From Talpa occidentalis (lineage: Eukaryota; Chordata; Mammalia; Eulipotyphla; Talpidae), in assembly GCF_014898055.3 (NCBI RefSeq), contig NW_023601104.1:81017106-81081105 (forward strand): DNA of 64,000 nt, in the 5' to 3' direction. The notes beneath the pieces were generated by a model. The model ran no database searches. It had not been told where the DNA came from and saw nothing but the letters and a program-made list of their open reading frames with translations. A program made the position numbers and the translations under genes. This document shows positions 12,660 to 24,100 of the stretch, one piece after another. Each line of letters starts with the position of its first letter. The stretch's first letter is position 1.

Positions 12660-12925
12660 TGCATTTAAACCAACCCTTGAAAGCTGACCACAGGTCTGAG
12701 AGATCCAGGGGGCGGGGGCAAGGGGAGGGTGGTGCGGGTGAATGGGGTGGGTCGGGAGAGCACAAGGGACTGTGGTGGAGGACTAAGGATACTTTGGTAA
12801 TGGGAGAGCTTCTGACACCTGAGGGGAGAAATCCTATACTGTCAAAATATTAACAAGGATGCAAAAACAATGGCACTTCAGTTCAGTAAGTAAATAATTC
12901 CTGTAAGATTTTTTTTAAACATTTA
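12660..12925 (+). other. Unexplained G-rich insert in the L1 remnant
   Basis: L1-like sequence stops near 12658 and resumes near 12930 (tggtggtgggttctagaaat). In between is unrelated sequence with a G-run cluster at 12708-12756 (many runs of three to five G) that fits a G-quadruplex motif. The family was not identified. Confidence 0.5.
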
Positions 12926-13356
12926 TAGCTTGGTGGTGGGTTCTAGAAATGTCAGTTTGATACTGTTGTCAAGCTTTCTATATTCTTACTGATGTTCTGT
13001 CTACTTTGATCTATCAATTAATAGAAAGAGAGCTATTCAAATTTTTCACTGTATCTATTTTTCTTTGCATTTCCAGTTATGTCCTCTTAATGAACTGAAT
13101 GTCCTGATCATTAGAAAACAGCCTTTTCCTAGTCCTGGTAATGCTCTTTGCCTTCAAATCTATCTTACCTGGTATTAACTTAGCATTTCCACATTCATTT
13201 GTGTTAGCAGGAGTATCATTTCCTATTCTTTTAACCTATTCATGTCTTAATATTTCACGTGCATTTTTGTAGGTAGCATGTACCTGGGTCTTTCCTTTTC
13301 ACTCAATTTCAAAATCTCTACTTTTCAACTGGGGATACTTGCATGTCATAGAGACC

Positions 13357-13722
13357 TGTTTATGGACTGAATTGTGTACCCCCCAAAGTTCATGTGCGAA
13401 GCCCTAACTCTCAATTTCAACCTCAGTATTTGAAGATATAAATAAGGTTAAGTGAGGTCATAAGGGTGGGGCCTTAATAAGACTGGTGTCTTTATAACAG
13501 GAAGACTTACCCAGAATGACAATTCTCTTTCTCTCCTTCCCTCCCTCTCTGCCATGTGAGGACACAGTGAGAAGGCAGCCATCTGCTGCTCAGGAAGAGA
13601 GATTTTGCATCAAAAATTGAATTGGCTGGCACCTTGATCTTAGACTTTCACCCTCCAGAATTGTGAGAAAAAAAATTTCTGCTGTTTCAGGGGCCTAGTC
13701 TGTTACAATAGCCTTTAAGACA
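13357..13722 (+). repeat. MLT1-like MaLR LTR
   Basis: tgtttatggactgaattgtg start, gttaagtgaggtcataaggg, tctgccatgtgaggacacag, ggcaccttgatcttagactt and ctccagaattgtgagaaaaa in consensus order, ending near aagaca. It interrupts the L1. Confidence 0.85.
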
Positions 13723-14035
13723 TATTCTTGATCACCTGCATTGAACAATTTGATGTTGAGATGCCTTATCATATGCCTCAGTGTCCTTCTCTTCATGTTT
13801 CTTGTGTGGAGGGTTCATTCCATTTCTTGGATCTATGGGTTTCAGTTTTCATTAAATTTGGAAACATTTTACTCATTATTTCTTGAAATATTTTCCCCAT
13901 CCTCTCTGCTTGGGGACAATTGCATGGACAGTCGGTTGCCCAAAGTTGTCCCACCATTCGCTGATGCATTTTTCATTTTTTTTATTTATGCATTTTTTTC
14001 ATTTCTTTAACTGTCTTCTGTGTTTTGTTTTGAAG

Positions 14036-16354
14036 AGTTTCTATATTTTATATCTCATCTAGACTCTGAGCTCCTCAGGGACCAAAAAATCCTTACCTGG
14101 AGATGAGAAATAAAGAAATAGAACCGACTTGGAGAGGCTACTGACAAGTACTTTTTCATTTTGAACTTGAGCTGACTGAGATACCTAAATGGAGAGTTCA
14201 GCTCAAAGTTGAGAATCAGCACCTGAGTCAGGAGAGAATGGGCCCTGGGACAGATTGGGGACCACTGGCTTGGGGCTGTGGTTGAATGTTCTCTGAGAAG
14301 AGAACACTGAAGAAGAACAAAGAGAGTAAGAACTCAGAAGGGAACCCTGAACAGCAATGAGATTTAAAGGGCAAGAAAGAGAAGTAAACTATTGAGTAAT
14401 TTGGAGTCTTCCATGATACCGAGAAGGAGTGCTCTAAAGAGTATGAAGAGAAACCACAGTAAAGGCACTGAAGAAATCAAAGGAGCAGTTTTGAGAGAGT
14501 GATCAGCATGAACGCTCAGAAAGGTCAAGTGATAGGACGCCCCCAAAATTAGTCACTGAGTCATTCCATGCTCATAGATCACTTAGTATATTAAAATGGC
14601 AACATTCCCCTAAAGCAATCCACTGATTCAACATAATCTGTTAATGGACATAATGGTTCTTTGGGGGACAGTGAAAATGTTTTTAAATTGAGTGATGATT
14701 GCTCAAATGCAAACATACTGAAAACAATTGTGTGATACACTTTAACAGCATTTACATGGTATGTAAATGCTATCTTAACATTATTATGTTTTTATAAAAG
14801 AAACCACTTCATTTGCTACTTGGGAGCTATTGATGACCTTAATAGGAGCAGTTTCACTAGTGGTGGGAGTTGAAGCCAGATTGAAGAGGGTGGAGGAATG
14901 AATGAGAGATAAAGAAGTAGCAACAAATATCATCTGCACTTTCAAGATGTTGTGACAAAGGAGACTGGGTAGTAACAAAAAGGGGGTGATTTTTTTTTTT
15001 CAAGAGATAAACAGTCCAGTTGAGAAAGAAATTGAAGCTAATAGGAACCCGGAGCTGGGGTCAGTGACCACTGTAAAGTGTTAGAGCACATAGGAACTTG
15101 TGTTTCAGACACTGAAAGTCTTAATTTTTCTCTGATTTAAAGAGGAAAAAAAATCTTTCTTCCTGAACTCTGGCTAGGTCAGGCCTTTTCTTCCCTAAGA
15201 TAACCAGATTGCATTCTCCAAGAGTTCCCATCATTTACATTTTGCCAATTACCCCTTATTCGTCAGGACTCAGATAGGAAAAGGATCACATTGCAAGAAA
15301 TATTATAGTCCCCAATGATTATAATTTAATGTTTTTAATCCTCTTCCATAGCTCAAGTAATTGACTTTAATATTGAGACAACTGACAGCAACTCTCAAAA
15401 AGCTAAGTTTTTAGTCAGCAGAAATAAGATTAATACCATTTGTATAAAAGGATATAAAAGAACAGTCATTTTTCAAATTGCTAAGTATCCCCCCAACCCA
15501 ATTTCTAAATCTAGATAATCATTCAGGAACTCTGGCACAAATCCACGGATAATCCCAACTTACCTCGTTTATACATTATAAAACTATACAGTAATGGCCT
15601 TTTACCTAAACTCAATTTCTGAGTTATTTTCCAAGTTTGAGTCCTATTATATAGTATTTCTACAATCCTTGTTTTTCTCAGTGCTTAAGCTCAATACCTT
15701 GAACGTTCTTAAGAGAGATCCCTCACATTAATAGAGTTGGTGTTAGGAACTACATTGAAAGCGTAATGTTAACCTTATCAATTCTCCCATCTCTTGACTT
15801 TATATGATATTTTGGCAGGTGCTCTGATCTTGGGAAATGCCACTCAGAAATAACACAGAACAATCAATACCACAGAGGACTGGTTCAGGCGAGACACATT
15901 CAGGAAGAATGTCCAGCCTCAACAATTACTCAGTAGAGACAGCCTTCTTGCCGGATCTTATGTTTATCAGTTGCAAGTTTTGACATTAATTTTGGTTGGA
16001 CAATTTGTATATGAATTGAACATCTTTTAGCCATGGTCGAAGACAATTAACCTTTCTTCTATAAGGATGCTGGAGCAGAAGTTATGCAACCCAAAAATAA
16101 TTCGGTTACAAAGATATATGTCGTTCCCGATGCCAGTGTTATGTCATTCTCCTGCCCTTAGCCACCCTGACTCATTCTCTGCATTGGTATTCACATTGAA
16201 TTAACATAAATTCAAGACAAAAAAATCTCTGGTATCATCTTAGGAATACTGACTCATTTACTTTTGCTGTCAACATTCCCTTATTCAATTTTACTCAGGC
16301 ATATAACATTCATTTTAAATGATAATAACTTTATTTATAGGGGAACACTGAAAG
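14036..16354. other. Intergenic with traces of an ancient repeat
   Basis: Pieces around 14800-14960 (gctattgatgaccttaatag, agcagtttcactagtggtgg) resemble an ancient mammal-wide repeat also seen near 21.6-22.2 and 25.8-26.3 kb. The rest is unrecognised. Confidence 0.4.
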
Positions 16355-16625
16355 ATGATTTAATGTGGTGGTTAAGAGCACATACTCAGGGTCACATTGC
16401 CTGTATTTGAACCCCCACTTGGGCACTTATTAGCTTTATAACCTTGGACAAATCACTTAACCTCTCTGTGCTTCATTTTTCTCATAAGTAACAGGATCCC
16501 ATAATAGCAAGATCACATAGGACTTGCAGTGGAAATTAAGTGAATTAATCCACATCAAGTGCTTAGAACAGTGCTGGGTACATATAATGTCCTCTGTTGG
16601 CACTGCTAGTAGCTTTTATTTTCTT
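16355..16625 (+). repeat. MIR SINE, near full length
   Basis: gtggttaagagcacatactc, tattagctttataaccttgg, acaaatcacttaacctctct and gcttagaacagtgctgggta, in MIR order. Confidence 0.88.
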
Positions 16626-17479
16626 GACATTTTAAAAGGACAGGTTTATTAGGAAAAGGAGACAGAGAAGCACCTGCATAGTCACAGGTGGGCAGGAGAG
16701 CTACCTTAGCTCTTAAATAGGAAAATGGTTTACATTGTAAGATTTGAATCTAAATATTGAATACAGTATTAGGAAATTTGATAGTGCTTCAGGAAATTCT
16801 CATGAATTTAACAAGCATGAGCACAGGCAGGAGAACCAACAAAGGCAAAGCCTAAAGGGCCTGGAGAAGAGCTTGGGCTCTGGTTATGCCCAGCGGGGAC
16901 TCTGAGCCAATCTCTCCACAGTGTGCTGCAGACACCATCCACGCTCGGGAGGGACTCCCAGGTTCTAACAACCTGTAATTCCTGAATTCACATTTTCGGG
17001 ATCTGTCCGCTAAGTGGTACTATTTACGGCCTCTAAGCAGAAACAAACAAGTATCTATAAAATAGTTTCCATGAAGTTAAAAAATGAAAAAGAACACAGG
17101 CCCACAAAGTCCCAAATAGGAGTCTGAAGGGCTGCTCCAACAACACGCTCCTTGTATGAGCACATTAATGAGAGCCCCACTGAAAGCAGGAGACTGCGGC
17201 TTCTCCTGACCTGGCAGGCCAGGTGTGAGGATCTACCTAGCCTTCCCGGCTGACCACAGCGTGGACCCCTAGCCTGTGACTCCAGTACCACCCTCATTTT
17301 CTTCTGTTAACAGGTGGGTAGCCTATTAATAGCTTCTTAGGAGAAAACAAAAGTTGCACTCTTAGGAGTACATCATTACAAATAATATTAAAACCATGAC
17401 TTGATTTCTAAAGTTATTAGACTTCTAAAACACCTGTCTTATCTGAGATGACCAGAAACTTATGAAAAATAACAGAATG
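16626..17479. other. Downstream flank of TTC8
   Basis: No recognised element. The open frame at 17055-17297 has no domain support. Confidence 0.5.
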
Positions 17480-17498
17480 ACGGTGTTTTACATACTGA

Positions 17499-17504
17499 TT
17501 TATT
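17499..17504 (-). terminator. TTC8: Candidate poly(A) signal AATAAA of TTC8
   Basis: TTTATT on the plus strand, the first canonical AATAAA after the TTC8 stop codon (about 525 nt downstream). Confidence 0.65.
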
Positions 17505-17911
17505 TTAAAGCACAATATACAAGAAAATGCAGAGTTTCTCACAAAGCATTTGATTTAAAAAAAGTTGTAAAGACAATTTTCAAACTCTAAAGTCTCTATT
17601 TAGGATAAATATACATACTTCTGGCCATAAAAGTGCAATTTTAAAGTGGATTTCAGACCTCTTAAGCTACACAATAGCTAATGGCCAGCTTAAGAACATT
17701 AAAAATGTACACTTATAAAAATTTGAGGAAATCCATGAATGGTTATAGACATTATAAACATCTACCATGTCATGTGAAAGGTTTCATGATTTACCTTAAA
17801 AACTTAAATCTTGTTTTTTACAATATCATAAAATAATTATTACAAAGTTTTCACTATACATTCTTATTTACACTCCCACACATCTCCTTTACTACCAATC
17901 ACAGGTTCGTA

Positions 17912-17912
17912 T

Positions 17913-17964
<52 letters not shown>

Positions 17965-17970
17965 CACACA
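17912..17970. repeat. (AT)n microsatellite inside the TTC8 3'UTR
   Basis: More than 50 nt of almost pure AT dinucleotides followed on the plus strand by a short (CA)n. In the mRNA it would read (GU)n then (UA)n and could fold on itself. Confidence 0.95.
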
Positions 17971-18027
17971 CACATAACTTTTCCCCTTAATACTCCTTCA
18001 GAGAAACATATATGGTCCAAAGAACAA

Positions 18028-18144
18028 TCAGATCATAGCAAAATGCTGCTTTAACTGCTTGATTAAGTGCTGGGTATCCACGTGATCTGGAAACGCTGCT
18101 TCAGATTTCTGGGCAGCAATGTAGCTTCTCTGAAGATCTCCAAT
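18028..18144 (-). CDS. TTC8: TTC8 exon 15, C-terminus and stop, residues 478-515
   Basis: Thirty-eight codons and a TGA stop: IGDLQRSYIAAQKSEAAFPD, HVDTQHLIKQLKQHFAMI. Acceptor atttcctccag. It encodes the last TPR helix and the basic C-terminal tail. The last residue is Ile and KQLK replaces the KQLR recalled from human. The same exon continues into the 3'UTR. Confidence 0.97.
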   Translation of the reverse strand: MGDLQRSYIAAQKSEAAFPDHVDTQHLIKQLKQHFAMI

Positions 18145-21100
18145 CTGGAGGAAATGCCAGGATAAGGTCATGGAATGAGAAAAGATGAGTAAGGAAGTCA
18201 AAAGAAGATATACTATCTGCATGCAGTAGGGACTCAAAGAGTTTTTAAGGATAAATTGCTTGGTTCTGCTACTTTGATTTTAGAATCCTTTCACGTAGAT
18301 TATAATTCACTCTTGAAAAATAAAATAGCCAATTATATAAATAATTTCTGCTCCATTACAGCTGTCTAGTTATGAATTCATAAACCTGGGTTTTCTTTTC
18401 CTGTCACTGATAGTATTATAAAAATAAAATGACATTTGCATGCTAAAGCAGACAGCTCTCTACATAAAAGTGCAATTTTAGGGAAACTATTTGCAATGTA
18501 CCATAGACAAAGACATATTTTGATTAGAATGTTATCTTTTGGACAGAAAATTCAAGCAAAAACTATTGTATTTAAAATACAATAACATGCTCCGGGTGGT
18601 TTTAAATGGTGCTGTCACAGTAATGTTAGGAAGATATCTGGGTTTAAAAGTTTATAAAGGGTGTCTCTGATTTTCAACAAATTTTGTGTCCAAAGAAAAA
18701 CACTCACATTATCTGCATCTACCTGAATGTACCTTGATTGGTGTATACATTTCTTCAAAAAGAAAGCTTTTTAGTGTGTGCACACACGAAGAAACTAGAT
18801 AATCCTGGTAATTATTTTGTAATGTATAAATATCAAAAACATAAGTTACTTTTTTTTAGCTGAAAGGTATAATTTTAATTTTCAATTAAATTATAGGGCA
18901 TGATATGTGAGTGATATTGGTTTGCAGGTAGTGAGATAACCTATTACTAATATAATCTAAAATATTAGGCTTACTCTGCATTTCCCCCTGGCAAATAAAG
19001 TCAACTCACAAATATATATAAAATATAAGATGGGTATGTATGTGCCCTGTTCTGAGTCAGCATTTCTTTTTAACATACTACTATCTCTTTTGGAAGTGTA
19101 GCCTTCTGTATAAAGAAATATCTCATTTGAGTTATAACTCATAAAATGAGATGACATTCCTGGAAGTAATCAAGCCTCCTTTGTGGTCTAAGTGGAATGA
19201 ATATGGGCATTGTTGGATGCGGGGTGTGAGTTCTGGACCTGCATCTGGGCATTGTTGGGAGCGGGGTGTGAGTTCTGGACCTGCTGCACCTCGTGAACTC
19301 TAGGGAGCTCTTTAAGCTCTGTAAACTATGGGTTTCAGTAGAAGGTGAACTGCAAGAGGTAAAGGCTTGTTTGCTTTACTCATTGCTAACACCTCTGTGC
19401 CTACAACAGTGCCTGATACATAGCAGAGGCTCAGTAAATGAAACAGCAGCTGCAAAAAAAAAAAGAGAGAGAGAGAGAGAGGAAGGTACCTATGTAGTAG
19501 GGTCACTGGGAGAGTTAGAGAAGGGGTATAGAGTTTCTGGAACAGTAGCTACCACCTAGCACTCACAAATTATAACCTCTTTTATTTCAAAACAGAATTG
19601 AGTGTGGAGGGCTTCATGTTCATGATATGACAAATGCTATTTTTATGTCTTTTGGTCTATAAAGACTTACAGGGGCCTCCCTAGTGGCGTAGGGCTTAAG
19701 TCTCAGCAGTATCACTGCTAGGGCCTGAGTTCCATCCCTGGCCAGGGAGCTAGGCCACATGGCACAGCAGACCTCTCCAGTCTTGCTTGATGCTCCCCTT
19801 AGCAGTGTATTTCAGTAGATCCACCTGTTCTGCTCCCCACTCAGCACCACTCCTTTAGCTTTGGGAGAGTAACTAACTTGCTATATAGTAAGAACTGCTG
19901 CATTTTCCTCATATTGTTCATAGTTATAATAGGTTTCACTAATATACCTAATTTTATAGTAATCATGCCAGAGACTTGGTAACAATATGATCTACAAGAT
20001 TTCCTTACTGTAAAAGCCAGTGACTAAATCCATCCCAAACCAGGAGTCACTTAGTATTTTTCCAGTGACTAAATTTCATCTTTTAAAATAAAAAATAATT
20101 CTTCTGCAATCTACAATGGTGTTAAGTTTTGCCAATCCTCAGTGACAAATTTCTTTCGTTTATTAGACTTGAAGTAAAGGCATATTATGTAGCAATGTTT
20201 AAAAATCATTTCTATCAATCAGGTAAGGTTAGAATTTCCTTATCGATCTGTACTTTAAAAAAAAAGAAGAAGAAAGGGAAAGAAATAGTTCAGACGATAA
20301 GTTGATAAAGAGAATACCTTATCAGAGACTGTTGCAAAGTTGAAGTGTGGCTCATACATATGGGGAGCTAAAGATGATGCAGTCTGCAAAAGTGCCCTTG
20401 CCTGTGTGGGAAAAAGGGGGGAAACAAAAGATATCTGAGCATGAGCAGCATAACCTCTGTGATTTTTTTTTTTTGTAAAAGTATCCTTTTAGGATATTTA
20501 AACATGTATCCTTAAACATGATCCTGTAACAAACACAGATTATATTTCTAGTGATATACAATGACTTATTGATATACAATTAACTATTTCTCTCTTACCA
20601 AATGATATGAATAATAAAAGTCTCAAAATACAGAGAAAATAAGAGAACAAAAACTTAAAGTCATTTGAGAACCACTGTGCTTGTAGTTAGTATTTCATGA
20701 CATAGTTAGAATACAAAACAAAACAAAAAAAGTCTCTTTAGTCTAGGGTTAGTCTGTTGATTGATTGACTTAGTAGGCTTCCAATTAACTGTTCTGTAAT
20801 GAAACAACCAAAAAACCATAGTAAATAAACTTCAAAGCCCCAAATTCTGTGCTTGGATGAGAAGGAGCCAGCATTTCTCGTTATACTGCTCACCTGAAAA
20901 TGACAAGCTTTCTGTTCTCTAAAGCACTCAAGGAAAAAAAAATCCACATCATTTCTTGTCTGCTATAGGCTCAAATGATCATAAATTGCAAAATTCCATG
21001 GCAGAACAAGGTCCAGTCTTAGAGTAGTTCTTGTTTGTAAAATGCAAATTCATCTTATTTACTTTGGGAGAATTGATTAAGTAAAAGCAACATCCACAAT

Positions 21101-24100
21101 GAAGTGTCTTGTTTTGTGAAAAGTTAATCACTGTGCCTAAGAGAGCAGGCTGGAGGTCAAAGTCCTGGCATGCAGCTCACTGTGTCTGTGACCTTGGACA
21201 GTTACTCACCCCACTGGATTCTATTTCTTTATCTCTAAAGTGAGAATATAATAGTGTCAACCCTTGATTGTTAGTAAGACTATATGAGCATATTTGGCAT
21301 TTTAAACCTTTTGTATTCAAATAACAACAACAATAATACATCCACCATGGCTCAATATTACATTTCTATGGGGGGGCTAAAGGTAGCATAATATGTATCT
21401 TCTGTTAATCCTCACAAAAATACCTGCAGGTCAGTATCACTGTTTCCCTACTTCATATATTGCCCATTTATTCCACAAATATTGACTGAGCACTGACCAT
21501 GGACCTGGCGCTGGTTTTGCTGCTGAAAATATGGCAGTTAGAAGACAGAGAAAGCTCCTGCTTTCATGGAGCTAGGATTCCACATTCTGTACTTTAATAT
21601 GAAAATAGCTGATAAAATGATAAAAGTAGATGTGATAGTCCTCAGAGCAACTGAAGAATGGAGTTTGAGAAGGCCTTTCTAAGGAGGTAGCAATTAAGCT
21701 AAGATCTGAATGACAAAAAGAAAAGAGGCTCTGCAGGATCTGAAAGAACATGCTAGAGGCCCTGAAGTACGAGCAGCACTGTGCTTCTGCAGAGCCAAAA
21801 GGCAGTTCAAGAGTCCAGAAGTCAGAGGGAAAGGAAGAAGCAGGGGTGGCAAATGTGGTCTGGGACAGAGCCAGAGGCCAGATTATGTGCAGCCTGCAGG
21901 CCAAGGTTGCAAGTCCAGATTGTATCCCAAGTGAAAGGAGAAGCAGTATTAAAACAATCTTGTTTTTTAAAAATCCCTTTGGCTGTTCTGAGGATGTAAA
22001 GCAGAGTGCTTTGAAAATGATAGCTCTTGCTGATGAAAATGAAAATAAAAAGACCAGCAAGGAGACCTGGAAGAGTCCTGGCAAGAGGTGGGAACAGTTT
22101 GGAGAGGGAGGAGGGTGGACAGGAGTGGAGTGTCCAGGTGAAGGATGTGGCTTGGAGGTACAACTGACAGGACTTGCTGTGTATTTTGGGGGCATAGGGT
22201 GGCAGAGAAAGGTGAGAAAAGAGGCTTTAAGGGTGTGATGTGTTCAGGACATGATACACCAAAAAATGAAACCGTGGCCTATTCAACATCAAAAGCTGGA
22301 GGAAAAGAAAAAAAAACAGCAGAAGCAGGAAGGCCGCTCTGATTTCCTCCTCATCCTTCTGCCCTAAAACAGGTCATAAAACGCCCTTGAGAAAGGTCCC
22401 CTCCAAGACTGAGAATTTGGTGCTGAGGAGGTTAAAGGAAACTTGTTAAAGTAACCCTTGGTCCTAGTTCCTTCTTTTTAAGCTACCTGTCACCCAAAAC
22501 CCTTTGTCTTGTCAATTCTTCACAAACTTGTTTCTTTGTCTAAAGGAATATGAGCATCCTGTTCTGGTCTCTTCTCAAATTTTCATTCTCTTGTGTTCAT
22601 GTAAACATTCAACTCACACTGTGAGCTTTTCCTCTGTTAATCTTTGTCAGGTTGATTTTCAGACCCAGCCGGGGACCTAAAAAGGCCAGGAATGTTTTCC
22701 TCTCCCTCAGATGGCTCCTAAGACTCTGACCTGAGCACCTGGATGGTAGATGGGTGAGTGTGAGAGGGGGAACAGTTCACAAGAGGCAGCCCCAATGTGT
22801 CCTCATAGAGCCACATCTTCTAGTTTGGACTCAGAGAAGCTCAGTAACTTGTCCAGGGTCACTTCAGTAACAGGTACAGAGCTGGGATTCACACCCAGGC
22901 CTGTCAGGCTCTAGAGCTTATTTTTAAGCTAACAAATGACAACAGGCATGGTGACAGCTTTTCTTGAGTAAAGCGGGTGGTCCACCATGCCCCCGGTAGT
23001 TCACCAACCTGCTCAACGTGGCCCTTGCGCATCTCCAGCACTGCCAGGTTGTTGTAGGCCTCAGCGTGGCTGTTGTTGTTCACCAGCGCCAGCCTGAAGC
23101 ACTGGTGTGCCAAAGCCATGTCCCCTATTCCCTGCAAAAGAAAGCACGTGTTCTCACACACACAAGCCCATACACTTCCTCCTCCTTTCTTTTTACATAT
23201 AAATCCTTCTGGCTAGCACAGAGAAAGGAATGAGTCCTGTTCAGAGGAGTCAAGTGTGAAGGCAAGGGGCCTTCACCTGGGAAGATACAATGGCTTAATG
23301 GGACTCCTAGAAATCTCTAAATTGCTATATAAGACATTAACCAAACCTATATTCATAACACCTAAGACTATCTTCACTAATACTCAAGGTTTTCGTCACA
23401 TTAACTACATTGTGCTGCCTTTTCTACAACAGAAATTAAATTAGGGAAACAACATACCACAGCTACATGGCCCAAGTTGTACCAGACGTCAGCTGCCTCT
23501 TCCTCGTTTTCGGCCAGAGAAAGGGCACGTTCAAACGAGGTCAGAGTCATATCATACTGCTGGGCATAGAAGCAGCAGAGCCCCAGATTGTTAAAAAGCT
23601 GGCAGTTATAAACACCCATCTGCAGGAGTCGCCTTTTTGAAAAGAGCACACAAATTCTGGTGTCAGACCAACTTTATAAACATTAAAACATCTTATATAC
23701 ATAGATATGTTAACCGCTAGGAATAAACTCATTTTATAATTTTTAACATTCCCTAAGACAAGAAAGTAACGTTACATGAAAACATTTTAAAGCAAATGCA
23801 AAGGCATGTCTTCTATGATGGTACTAGTCATGGGAAAAGTGTCCAGAGGCAAGGTCAGAAACCAATTATGTAAGTTCTTTCCACAAAAGCTTTGATAGAA
23901 AACCAAAATAAGAAAGAGTCGCATACAGTAAGACCCACATATTTCTGCTTCATAAAGCTTTGGTGCCCATAGGCAAATTCCTAACTTAACCTAATTTGAG
24001 GACTGTGTTTATTCACATATCACCTCCGAGCTCTCAGCTGATTTGGAACCCATATTTTGGTTTACCTGTATTGCATGATTCAGCTGTGTCTACTGACCTC

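Larger units (their letters stand above)
8990..14035 (-). repeat. Ancient L1 remnant (ORF2 to 3'UTR), interrupted
   Basis: The plus strand reads as the reverse complement of an L1M-type element: 3'UTR (gatataactgacatttaata, cagtcacccccaaagtgtct), then ORF2 in reverse (tgatggacagttgtgttggt, gggattttgattgggaatat, tttcatctgttaataaatat). It is disabled by many stops and broken by SINEs (9362-9977, 10969-11050, 11914-12185), a G-rich insert (about 12660-12925) and a MaLR LTR (13357-13722). Confidence 0.85.
17480..18027 (-). other. TTC8: TTC8 3'UTR
   Basis: Sequence from the stop codon to about 20 nt past the first AATAAA on the minus strand, about 550 nt and AU-rich. It contains a long (UA)n run starting about 55 nt after the stop. 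The 3' end is inferred from the poly(A) signal; no transcript evidence is available here. Confidence 0.7.
18145..20317 (-). other. TTC8: TTC8 intron 14
   Basis: Holds a duplicated 39-mer (19204-19284), a MIR/L2 end near 19380-19445, an (AG)n run and a truncated SINE. The rest is unique and AT-rich. Confidence 0.85.
20402..23008 (-). other. TTC8: TTC8 intron 13
   Basis: Contains a MIR (21130-21310), an L2-type stretch (21440-21600), an ancient repeat (21600-22160) and a reverse MIR (22800-22915). The 162- and 207-residue frames at 21572-22238 fall inside the repeat block and are not genes. Confidence 0.8.

Noticed and set aside
14747..14771. Perfect 10-bp inverted repeat (agcatttaca / tgtaaatgct)
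   Set aside because: Short, AT-rich, isolated, and probably part of an old repeat end. No function suggested.
21572..22238. Long overlapping open frames (162-207 codons) on both strands
   Set aside because: They lie in an ancient L2-type repeat block inside a TTC8 intron, with no domain or splice support.
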